This document shows, piece by piece, positions 11,887 to 24,846 of a stretch of 64,000 bases of DNA. The stretch comes from Arbacia lixula. Taxonomy: Eukaryota; Echinodermata; Echinoidea; Arbacioida; Arbaciidae. The notes under the pieces are model-generated. The model had not been told where the DNA came from and ran no database searches. It saw only the letters and a list, made by a program, of their open reading frames with translations. Made by a program: the position numbers and the translations under genes. Numbering within the stretch: the first letter of the stretch is position 1; each line of letters starts with the position of its first letter. The DNA is taken from NCBI GenBank assembly GCA_963669155.1, contig OZ022576.1, positions 38,751,307-38,815,306 of the forward strand, written 5' to 3'.

Positions 11887-14800
11887 CCTCTCTCACCCTC
11901 ACTCTTTTCCCCTATCACCCAATTCCTTCCTCTCTCTTTCTCATGCCCTCTCACGTCAACCCATTTTCACACCCCACTGGAGAGGGGAAGAAGGCGTGAA
12001 CGACAAAGCGCAATAAAGCACCAACCAGGCACGGAAGGAAAGCACGAATGAGAGGAAGAGAAAGGTCCTTATGAAACCTGTTAAGTCTAATTAGTATAAC
12101 TATTTGGAGGGGTAGGGGGGGGGGTAGGGGTGGGGGGACAGGCTCTTAAATTGCAGTGCTGGAATATAGGACAATGTATTTTTAGAGAAATAGGAAGTAT
12201 CACACAATCATTTGATACTGTCATTAAAGTGGTGACAAAGATTAAGTTATGTTATTTATCATAAACTTGGTCTCGGTATCAAATCCTTACAATGCTGGTA
12301 GGACAAAAGCTCATTAACATAAGGAGCAGGAGTCTGAAGGGTTGTTGTGATGATGCAGGAATTTAACACAGGAAATGGGAGAGGTACTTTTTTATACTGG
12401 TATTAAAAGTACTGAATTACAAGTGACCAGGGGCCATATTCCAGAAACCTTACCAGCCTAGTTGGTTACTAAAAATGCATTTAGGTGAAAGCACTTTAGC
12501 AATTAACTAGGCTTAGTAAGGTCTCATGAAGATGGCCCCTGGTCGCTGTAATAAGGATGGTGAAATTAGATGAAAGATGTGACTATTGGCCATCATGCTT
12601 ATACATGTCTAACAGAAAGATGAAGAGATATCTATCTGGTTGGTGGTTCTCCAAGCTATACATTAAGTATGCATGAAGCAACATTATCACACTCCACTGT
12701 ATCACAATGTCCATGAATACAGTACTACATACACATACATGAAGAAACTCAGCTTGAGTTATTCTGCCATCCCCATCCCATACCGCAAAAAGACATTTGA
12801 ATATATGACACCCCATCCCCTTCAAAATCTAGACCCAAAATAACTGCATCGTTCCCCAGCGCACACCCCTCTGCCAATCGCTCTGCATGGTCAACCAACA
12901 CGAACATTAGATTATATGTGAATCCTGACCACCACACATTCCATTAAAGCCCCAGCCTCTGTGAGAAAACTGAGCCACCTTAGAAATTAATAATTTGTCC
13001 TGTCATGCACTCACTCGGACACCAATACACACCTAGTATAATTAAATGACCAATTTTCCTCACTACCAAAAATGCACAAAAAATTTGAGGAATTAAAAGA
13101 GAGAAAGAGAGAGAAAAATATCTTTGCAGAAGAGCAAAATTGAATATCTAAAATTAATCACTTTTTTCAGTGGATTGCTCTGTACATGTTATACAACTTG
13201 GAAAAATGTTCTACCTTCCAGTCAAAATCAATTACAAAAATAAAAGAATCAATGATTATTACCTTCTTCCCTCTAATATTTACAAAGACAGTCACGCTTT
13301 TCATGAGAAAGATGTTCACTATCTGGTACTGACAAAGAAGGATACCGACAGGCTCACAGCAGGACCGAAGAGAGCCTTGTCAACCACAATCTATGGTCTA
13401 TGGGGCAGAACTTCTAATTGCTTTGAGCTAGCAACCCATCTGATGAAAACACTTTGCTGAAGAAGTGGTAACACTGTACATCCTTAATTTATGAGATCAG
13501 GGTGATAAATTGCTTCAGGAATATGTACCAAGGACAAGGGTACAGGATATCAGCACATTTGTTGAGACACAACAATGGATTTTGTTTGTTTTATGTTAGT
13601 TTGATGGCCTTGGTGTCAACTGTCCCCACTGAGGAAACATTAGACTTTGTACGAGGCTTATCAATACAAGAATCAACAAGTTTGTATGTCAAGGGTTTGA
13701 GGGAAGCGATACTAAATGATAACAATCAATGTGATATCCTCTTGACAACATTGTTAGGCTAGCTTCCAAAAGTGTAGCCTTACATTGCAAGAAATTGCAA
13801 CAGCTTGTAATGCAAATGCAAGCTTCGATATGGAACAAATTTGTATCAAGCTCTATGTTAAGAATAAAGAGTAAAGAAAACAGTGATTAAATTCAGTGTA
13901 AACACTAGTAATGTTAAGGTTCAACTCTGAACTTCAGTACCCTTCTGTTCTTATCATCCAAGTTTACATACACATCTCAAATAAACAATCAAGGCCTTCT
14001 TTCTGTTAAGGTCAGAGACATATCTTTTCTGCATATCTGAAATGTATGGCTAAATATTTAAGTAGATTTAAATCTTAGAGTTTCACAGGGTGTACTTTAA
14101 CAATGAATCAGCAACAAACCATAAAAAGATGCATGTTTCTCATCTGTTGTAAGGATTTATACATTAACCCTCTCAAGCACACCCTATCAATGCACTGCTT
14201 TCACAATGATGGTCAAACTTCTCAGAACTAGGAAACTAGGAAATGTAATTTGAATGCCTTTCTCAAAAGAATAAATACAACTTTAAACAATCAACCTATT
14301 TATGCCACCCATATCCTGTAACAATACTATTTTGATTGAAAACAACTTTTGAATAATGGACTGAACCACGAGTTTGAGACACATGGTTGGATTGGAATGG
14401 AGGAAAAGGAGAAGACAGATGACATAAAATAAAAGAGTCTGAAGGCAGGAAATGACAACATAAATAAAGATACAGAGTATGTAAGACAGCAGCTAATGCC
14501 TGTAAGTCGATGGGACTTAAAACTACTTGTAGGTCAATGCAGAGTAAACAACAGAGATGTTATATTGTGTGGCATTGCGCATTACTCATCGAATCATGGA
14601 AAATTCCCGGGGAAATGCAGACAAAGAGAAAGAGAGTCTGAAGCCTTGAGCTCATTTCTCATACGCAAAAGGAATAAGACTCACATCCTACAGCACAGGT
14701 GTACGTTATGCCATTGACAGAATGGACCAATCGCGAAGGAGAAGAATTTCCCCAGGCATCCTTTTTTCCCCAGGTACCCAATTCCTAGAAGTTGACATGA

Positions 14801-17800
14801 TGAAGTTTAGTCTGGGTGCCAGGTCAGGTCTGACATTCACGCAGGAACTGACCCAATCAGGATCGGACATGTCCCTCTCATGCCACTGACCTCAACACCC
14901 GCCCCAGAGGTGTTTTATGAAATCTAAACATGTGCGGGGAATTATTTCTTAGAAATATGTATTCTTGGTCTTCTCGTTCTTCCTTTCTTACTCCTCTAGG
15001 TATAATTTGTATCAGGAGTGGGAGCTGGTTTGTTTGAGATTGTGGGAGGGCTTGAGGATATCATTCCCACAGGCTGAGGGTGGAGTAGATCAAGGTTGGT
15101 TGAGTACAACCCAGGGAATTGGGGCAAATGGGACAAAGGTGGGGGGTCACTGCATGTTTAACCCTCAAAACTACTGGGCAGCAATGTGAATTACAGAAGG
15201 GGACATGATGGTAGGCGACACCCTTTGAGAACAGTGCTGTCGCTGTTTGTGCTTGTGAGAGGGGAAGGATTGAAGAGACTATTCATAGATGGAATGGGGT
15301 GGGACATGTACTTAAGGGTCGAGTGACGATACACTTTTCAAAGGGGGCAGACCTGGGCCCTGTTGCATAAAGCTTATCATTAATGATAACTGCCATTAAT
15401 GGTAACTGCCATCGATGGTAACTACCATGGTAACACTATTCAGCAGCCTATCAAAAGTTACGGTTTCCATAAAAGTTACCACTCGAAGCAACGTTACCCT
15501 CAAAGGTAAAGCTTTATGCAACAGGACCCTGATCAGAAAACAAGGGCATCTTACCTCTTGAGATGTGGACATGGGGCTGTTGGGCACACTGGACTGGGAG
15601 CCATTGATGCGACGGCTGGACGGGGACAGGGACGAGGGCATCACGCCCCGGACGCCCTGGTTGGGGTTGTTCTGGTTAGACAGGTACTGCTCTACCTGAC
15701 GCCGCTGGTTCTGCTGCAGATGGAAGCGGGTCGGGTTCTCGAGCTTGGTGTTCACCTGGACAGGGAGAGTAAAGAGCAAGAAGACAAATGATGATTTATA
15801 GAAGACAGTGTCATTGAAGATCTAGCTTGGTTGTTCACCTGGACAAGGTGTGTAAATAGTGAAAAGAAAAACAATGATTTAGAAGACAGTATCATTTGAA
15901 AATCTAGCTTGGTTGTTCACCTAGACGGGGATAGCACTTAATAAAGAACAAAGGAATTATGAGTTAGATGATTGTGCCATTGTAAATCTTCCTTGGGTAG
16001 CAAAAAAAACAGACAATAACAAATTCAATTTAGAAGACAGATCATTGAAATCAAGCTTGATGTTCATGTGTCCCTGTACAGAGAATAAAAAATTATAATT
16101 TAGATGACAATGGCAATGAAAATCTTGATCATTCGCAACTGCACATTGGTATTGAAAATGCTATTACACACAACCCCCTTTCGCACCCACATGTTGATCC
16201 TCTTTAGGTATGTGCTGCCGATGAAAGCGAGCTGTGTACCTCCGTTGGTATGCATGAGTAATAGGAGAAGAACATGATGATTGGTATGTGCTCGGGACTC
16301 CAAATAGCAATCATGCAAGCTGAAATTGTTTCTGGCATTGACAGATTAATGATGTGAGTCAGGAGCAAACAGTCAACTACATTGCCCATGATGCCACTGG
16401 ATCTGATATATCACAGGTGAGTCCATTCACAACGGTATCTTGGAGCTGGATATCGTCTTAGCCGACATCTGAAAGAAATATATATCAAGAAAAAAACAAC
16501 TAACAATCTTCAAAATGAAATGCGATAAGAAAATTTGTGAATATTCAACAGATCAATAAATAAGCTGAGTACTTCCTGAAAGAAACTTTGCTAATAACGG
16601 AGCAATCTTCAAAATAAAATGCAATGAAAAAGAATACTGAATATTTTACGGATCGATAAATATGCTGAATAGTTCCACAAAGGTCATCTGTTGCTATTGA
16701 GAAGATGAAAGGACACCAATCCTTCTTCGCTGAGATATCAGTCAATGTTCCTGTTATCCGTATTACAATATAATTGTCAAGCACTCATGGAAAGTTTGTC
16801 AGTCCTTCAGAAGATAATTATATCTACCATCAAAACTTCAGCTGCTCTATCCTTTGTGACAAACACTCCAAGACAATGAAACAAACAGTCTCATGGCTAC
16901 ATACCCCTGATTCTCAAAACCAATGTCAAGTGGGACTGGACATTTAATGGTGCAATGAAAGTGAAAGCCAATCACAATATGACAGTTTAATAGCTCATGA
17001 AAACAACAAAAAAAAACTTGCGCTCCACTGCCCTTTCAATTTCAAAATTCAGTCCAAGAAAACAATTCGATCAGATCTATTTAGATCATATCAATTTCAT
17101 TTCGAAGATATTAGTCAGGGGTTTCACCTTAAAAATCAGGAAAGGATTTTAATTGAAAATGAAAGAGAGGAAGGCTGGCCATGGCAAAAATGTAGGAAGC
17201 CAGTTTACCCAGGTCTTTCAGAGTCGTTGCAACACATCCTGTTTTCATTAATTCCTCAACTGATGTGATAAGCGCCTCATCAAGGCCGCCTTGTTTACAA
17301 ACGTTGATCACACCGACCCCCCAGAGAACGTAGGGGATGTCATAATTCCATCTGACAACACAAGAAATTGTCACCCCGTTTCATATTCTCATGTTTTTGT
17401 TCTTCTTCTCGCTATGTCCGTGATCGATTTCTGACCTCGTAACAAAGTGCTAAATGACACAAGGAGATGAGGATGATGGTGAGGTTGGGGAGATTACACA
17501 TTTCCAAGAAGAACTTAGTGTATTTTTACATAAGGGAAAACATTGAGACATTACTTGCGGGGGCTGCGCGTGAAGCCCCCGATGTCATCAAATGGACACC
17601 CTGAAGTTGTTGTGCATAATACCCCGTGGCTCAAAGAGAAGAGTAAGGTCTGCTCAGCTATCTTGTGCCGTTTCCTAGACCAGTTGTGACACCTCAGGGT
17701 TCCGCACACAAAAGACATAATCCCCTTTTTCCTGCCAGGAGCACAATGGGAACCTCAAAGAGAGAGAGAGAGGGAGAGCACAAATTTTTGGTGTCTAGAC

Positions 17801-20800
17801 TATCAAAGTCTGTAACAAAAATAGTCTCAAAAGTTAAATTAAGAATACATGTATGCGTAAACATGAACAGAACTAAAAATCTTAAATGGCTGTCACGCTA
17901 TTGACAGATCTGCATTTTTAAAAATGACAAGCTTTTAATGGGAGTTCCCCACACTTATCATGGTGAATACAAAATTGTGTAACTACAACCAAAAGTACAT
18001 GTAGTAGCTTGGGTAATTCCTAATTTCTTAAAGAGCTTCTCTTTAGTTTTCTACCTCCTGTAATTCAACCACAAGTATTTAAGTGTTTAACACGTGTGCA
18101 TTTGGAAATCAAGTTATCAGTGATCATGACTTTGCAATGTTTGTGATAATGTCATCACTCTAGGGACAAAGACATACAGGCTTTGCTGAGAGGGGAGTTC
18201 ATGTTGGTGTTCCAAGCAAGCTTATGAGTCAGTGTCCAATCATGACGTTTGATCATATTTTGTTCTTCCTTGATACAAAGATCCTGCTTTACCGTACATT
18301 TACTCCTACCTTACCAGAGCAAAGGGCATCCTGAGTGCAACCATTGTATTCATCCCGTATCAAAGTGTCCGATACATTGCAAGAAAGATGAAGGGGTATT
18401 CTAGGATGTATGCCCTTCAAAAACGAATACTGAATGCTTGCAGCATTGTAGCACCCAATTACAGTATGGTTGCAGTACGGGACTGTTTGAGTACCTGGTA
18501 CTGTACAAAATGCCCCCAATGGACTCAAAAGTTTCGACAATTGGAACCAAAAGACAATCAGTCCGACCAGTAAACTACATTTAGTTTCTAGCAATCCTTC
18601 TTTAACTATAGTGTCCACTATTCTGAGGCAAATGCATAAAATCATTCCCGTGGAACCCGACCAATTCCATGTCTCTATAAACTGATGACCAACTTGAAGA
18701 AGGGATCTTTAACCTTGAGGTTGGACTTGAATGTGCCTGTGCATAACCGGCTGCAGGAACCAACAGAAAGAGGGTTGTAGAGGCACAGGCAAATAATTGT
18801 AAGCACTATAGATCAAATTTAACTTGACATACTGTATTTCTTCAACTTTTATGAAAGGTCTTTCTTCAGGAAAGTCTTCCCACTGCAGGAACCAACAGAA
18901 AGAGGGTTGTAGAGGCACAGGCAAATAATTGTAAGCACTATAGATCAAATTTAACTTGACATACTGTATTTCTTCAACTTTTATGAAAGGTCTTTCTTCA
19001 GAAAAGTCTTCCCACTGCTTGGTAACTGCACATCCCACGCAGTACGTCATTGTTCTAAGGAGGGAGACTGAACCCTCTGTGAACTCTTCAGGAGTGGTAA
19101 CGAGAAGGGGGAATATACAACTTGTTTTTTCCTGTTCTAATGCCGGCCGTAATCCCTCCCAATCCAGTGTCGCTGATCAGCTCCAAGTCACCTACCTCCC
19201 TGACCGATAATCGGCGGTGCGACGACAAGGCACTCGGGAAGGTGAGGAGGAGGGCGTTGCCTTGAAGACATACACACAAGACAGGGTCAGGATAGGTCAT
19301 TAGAAGCTGAGCAATAATGCCACAAGACAACTCCACCCCAACCAATATGCACAGGTGAAGCTATGACACAACCAGTCCTACTTACTAAGTGCGATTACTC
19401 AACCTGAAGGTCAATTCACACACCCGGCGATATTTCGTCGAGGTAAGTTGCGCTGGATCATTCATGCAAGTACAAATTGCCTCCAGTTCTTCATTAACAC
19501 TTCTCTGCCAAGTGGGGAAAACCCAGCACTAAAAGAAAACCTCCAGGACTTGCGAAGAGGAAATGCAATCACAGATTTATACCATATCAGGACCACATAA
19601 GGCCTGCATGTCATCAAACTTTGATGTGGCTTTCCCCGAACATTACCACTTTGACAAAACAACTTAAATTCAAAACATAAAATAAACCATGAGGAAAGAA
19701 ATGTGTCCTAATCATGCTTTGTCTGTATTTCAAAAAAGAACAGAAAACATTTCTTGTGAAGACAATTGGTTAAGCATGATTAAGGAAAATGAAATTGACT
19801 TTGTTGTCCCTGCTGCTATTCATGGTAACCGTTAGGTACTTTGCTCAAAGTGTTAGGGCACCCACCCAATCAATTCTGAATGAGTGGTAATTACTCTCTT
19901 CTTAGTCATTAACTTTGGGAGGAATCCAATATTCTATTCCTACTAATGCGGGCCCTGCACGCATGTGTTAATTTGTCTGACAGGGAATAAACAAGCAAGG
20001 AGCGACAGCCTATCAACAATCTCAATGAGAGTCATTACACTTTCTTTCAAGACATTGTGAAATATCTTTCACTTCTTTCCATGTGTGTGTCCCTCCCTGC
20101 CTCCCTTTGGACCCCCTTTGATAGTAACAATATCTTCAAACATATGAGACATTCTTCGCTTTCCTTCCCTCAACTCTTCTGATAACTTCTCTTTCAAAAA
20201 AAATGTCTACTTAAGCTATAATTAGGGACATCAAGACCTCTTCAAACACTCTGTCAAAAATTTTCTGCAATTTAAATAATTAATCTCCGACAATGGCTAC
20301 TTTTTTGACACTCGCGCCATAGTCCAATATATATCTTTTCAATCTATCGCGACAAATATTTTGAAACAAAGGGGTCCCAGCTTCCTTTCCAGATTAGCAT
20401 CCACATGGATTTACAGGCAGACAGTGACTCTCGCAGGTCTTACCCGTAACAGCAGGCAGAGTATGGTCGGACTTATCGAACAGTCAGTTTGCGGGCTAAA
20501 TATAGATCGGCCACATAGTCATAACCCTACACCGGCCTTTGGGGACCGCAAAGTAGCTATTTTAAAAAGCATCGCTTCCAGTTATATATAGTCGTGAGTA
20601 AATTCAGGAAAATTTTTCCAAATATGGAGCGCCCTTCCCTCATAAAAAAGAAAAAATGCACTGGGGAGCATTGTGATAAGGGGAAGGGTATGGGGATACA
20701 GTGAAAGCTGGAAGATAAGTTACTAGCTGCAAAAAACAGTGGAAGTGGGGGGGGGGGGGGGGGGGGTGAAAGGGGGTATCATTACGGGGGATGGGGTAGG

Positions 20801-23800
20801 GTGATGTAATGAAAATGTTTTCGCTTTACCCGTCAGGACCAAGCACTGATAATTATTGCCTATGGGACTGAAAGGTTTAAGCTGGACGTTTCTTTGCAGG
20901 TGCGGGCAACAAATACACAAGACGCGAAGACCGTCGTTTAGGAAATGAACAATCCCCGAACTTTATTGTTGATCTTTAATATGATCATCGTAAAGATATG
21001 AATCAGAAAGGCGTACCATGATACAGCGGCTAAAATTTGCGAGTCACTCTGTTACGGTTATTCCCACGTCGTGAGGGGGTGTTTTCAAGCTAATTCGGCA
21101 TTGTTCCAGGATTTCAAAGTCATCAACAAAGTCCTCTCTCCTCTACCCTTGTATAATTATCACTTCTAGGAATCCAATACGTCATGGAAATCTGAAACAT
21201 GTTTTGACATTTTCATTTGATAGAGGAACTCAACTCACCGCCTCTGCCAATTTCTTTCCATCTATTGCAATCAAAGGGTCCAGAAAGACTCGCAAGAATA
21301 CAAATTGGTCCATACAAAATGTGAAATGGATTTCGGATGATCGAGTATCAGTTTAATCAAATGAGCCACTACGGCCTACATGCTTTTTCCTGTTATTCAT
21401 TCTACACTCCATTTTTACTTTTCATTTCATACAATGGAAATTCCCCACACAGAGCAACAGGACACCAGCAGCATCCTGAACAATTTAGGATTTCTCGACG
21501 TTTCCTATTCTATTACTCCGCAGAAAAATGATATAAAATTGTCAAGAATATTGTTGTGAAGAGCCAGAAAACGGAGAAGAGAAGAAAGAGGAGAAGGAAC
21601 AGAGCATAGCATGCATTCTACTTGATATGCTACAATGTGGTATCTTTTTTTGAACTTCATTTTTAACATCAAGACGGAAAGTCTAATAAACGGAGATGAA
21701 CATATGCAGTATCTCTCCTCTAAATTTACAAACATTCTTGGAAAAGGTTCAGAAATAAATTTGTCATCAATACTGGAGTTCAGCAGAATCCTAATGAGAG
21801 AAGTATGAGAAAATGATATCCCTGACAATATCAAATTGCTTTGTATCAATTTCAACAAATCACAAAAATAACTCCAGTCATGCTTAAAGACAGAGTAGCC
21901 CTTTTACCAAAGTCATGAAACTTAGCATGGATAAGCAGTTTACCTTAACGATATCATGTACAAAATCTCAGTCGAGCTTTACAAACATTTGAAAAAATAC
22001 CCTTGTTTACGTTTGAAATGCCCCGTTTCATAGCAACCAGAGTCTACATTCATATCATGCATCTTGCAGCAGCCCGTGGCGTGGTTCACCCATTGTACTG
22101 CACTGCTCGCATTAACACATGAAATCACTGACCTCTAAGCGGACAGTTCATAACAGAAAACCATGATGCGCGCTGATCGTGATCTCAGTCTCTAGGCAAC
22201 AGGATCCAAGGGGGTTTTGGACAACCCATCCAGAACCTACCAGGATTTGAAATCTTGTGATCAATATAGTTCCACTCAAAGTCAGTTTACAGTTCCACTA
22301 TCGTGACGAAAGTTCTAAAATAGTGTTCTCTTCCATTTTCTATGCTTTTACAACACAAAATTGACCTGCCAAAGGGCTCCCATGTGGGTGAGCAGTCCCG
22401 AGAGAGAAAATAAAGAGCAGTTTTCTTACACAACTCATCGCAAATAGATACACAATGTAGAGAACAATTCTAATTGCTTCTCATCTTGAAAGTGGATATT
22501 TTCAGGAATTATTAGCTCTTCTTTATCTATATTTCTATATGGTTGAGCATATACGAGGCGGACTCTGTTAGTGTATCAACGTACATGCAGCAGTAGCCAT
22601 TGACTACACGGTAGCACCCACACGAACAATTACTCCACACTTCCTGTCCCCTTAATCACAGGCTTGCACAGGTCCGCAGCGCAGGGAGGGGAGGCTAAGC
22701 CTCACAGCAAAACAGGAAACCAACACAAACACGGCAGCTTCCCTAATCAGACTCAAACATTCAAGTCAGGTACCATCGAACATTATAACCAAACTCTTGA
22801 CAGGACCACCCCCAGTGGTCAGCGTAGGGCCTGCAAGAGTGTTTCAGGAATTTGTTTGATGCAGCTAGGGAGAGAGTGTGCCATTCATGTGGGAATAATT
22901 GGTGTGAATCAGCACTTCACGAGTTTATAAATCATGAATAACTTCCATGCACATCCCTGAGGAAGTACATGACTGAGAAGTGATTTTTGTCTTGACATGA
23001 ACAAAGTCTACAACTTTGTATCAAAATGTTTCTTGTACTGAACTATTTTGAGTAAGGAAGTCTCTCAATGACTATGTTGTCGGACCATTTGTTTAAATTT
23101 GTCTTAACTTAAACTGTTTAATCCACTTTTACAGATGCAGCCCTGACTATACTCCTTCAAGAGATACCTTGAATAAATAGGTTGGTTCATGGGCAGGATA
23201 TTGTTCGATGGAGACCAAACTATCGGTCAGCGCTCTGCACAATAGGACCCACATGTCCTATCTCCCTTCTCTTCCTCTGGGCTTGTGGTCAATGGCAGCT
23301 TACAAGGTAAACGGGAAATGTTAGCCAACCAGGAGGAAACCCTATTACTTCACCCAATTGGCGATTGTCATCTGCACCCTGCCAAGGCCTTCTTTGTAAT
23401 CAAAAGGTGCCTTCAACCCACCCACCAACCGATCCTTCGACATACTAGCACCCTTCGTTCGGGTCATCTGCGCTGATGTATGCGCATTTTGATTTTGATC
23501 TAAACACACACGCGCACAGAGGCATAAACTTGCGACATAGCGGTAGGAATACCCTAATATCCTGTTATCGACTTCGGGCAGTTTATACAGCTGTAACCCG
23601 TCGTTGCGATTCAAACCACAACCGATTCGCAAAATGGAAAATACCACAGAGAGGGCTGCCGAAAATAACAGGGAAAGCCTAATAAAATGAGTCTGAAAAT
23701 AGAACTGTGCTTGTAAGTGATGCAACAAATGACATGGGACAAAAAATGAGTGTGAACAATGGAGAGCTTTGGGTAGGTACTGAACAGCTGTTTTGCATTA

Positions 23801-24810
23801 TCATTGCTCTCCTGATTTGCTGTGGATCTATATAGGTCTGAAACAACTGCAGTGAAACAGCAAAATGCATTCACTCTGAACAAACAAACATCCTCCATTC
23901 ATGACACATTTGTAATGATAAAAATGTATCAGCCTCAAGTTTTCCGTAACAGAAATAATGAAATATGATGTACAACAAAGACAATTTAAAAAAAAAAACT
24001 AGACATGATGGAATGGCATGGAGTCTACCATGCCCTCTATGTAGCACTATGAACAGTAGCAACATGGATTTTCAACATTTACTGGCCAAGCAGCCACCCA
24101 TGGCTAATGTTAAATGTCATAATCTGTCAGTGCCAGGTGCTGTCTTATACAGGATTTCCACTACAAAGAGAAACAAAGAGATGCAGGAGGAAGTGGGTAT
24201 TAGAAATGATTTTGGTTGTTTGCGCGAGCCATTCCAGCTCTTGAAAGCCTAACCGTACATGCCTGTCCCACCATCTTGACTGCATGGCGCCAAGCACCAG
24301 ATTCATTGACAAAAAACGGCAGGTAGAACCAGACCTGGGACTAAACCACATGTGAGGTCTGGACAACGCGGGAGTGTTTCATCTGTCTGGGCAAACAAGG
24401 GGTCACTGAAGGGTCAACGCCTGGACTTCAACTTTCGCTTAACATTCTCATGGCGTAGAGTTCCTTCCCCTCATTTTAATTTTAAAAAGCAGGGGCCAAT
24501 ACTAACGGTTACTGTTGAAGTTAACAACGTCCATGTGGTTGATCACTTTGAGGACAGTGGCCTTTGACAGTTTACATGACTGCATACCCTATTCATTTTT
24601 GCTGATCTTGGCGACACAGGACATAAAACACACACGAAATGTAAAAGAGAATGAATGCATCAGCATCATCATTACAAAACACTCATTCTGAAACGCCCAG
24701 GATATGTTTCGCTTCATTTCATACAAAGTTAGGGAGAAGGGACAATGCCATTCACATCAAATGAAGCTACCAGCAGAGACATAAAATATGCAAATCCCAA
24801 ATTAAATGTA

Positions 24811-24846
<36 letters not shown>

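Larger units (their letters stand above)
10938..15554. other. Mitf intron 3
   Basis: 4.6 kb. Holds a CT-rich tract (11541-11970), a G-rich potential quadruplex (12109-12137), one family-1 MITE (12428-12543) and one element next to exon 3 (15355-15529). The remainder is AT-rich with no recognised gene. Confidence 0.85.

Noticed and set aside
11464..12051. 195- and 171-residue Ser/Leu-rich frames
   Set aside because: Translation of a CT repeat tract.
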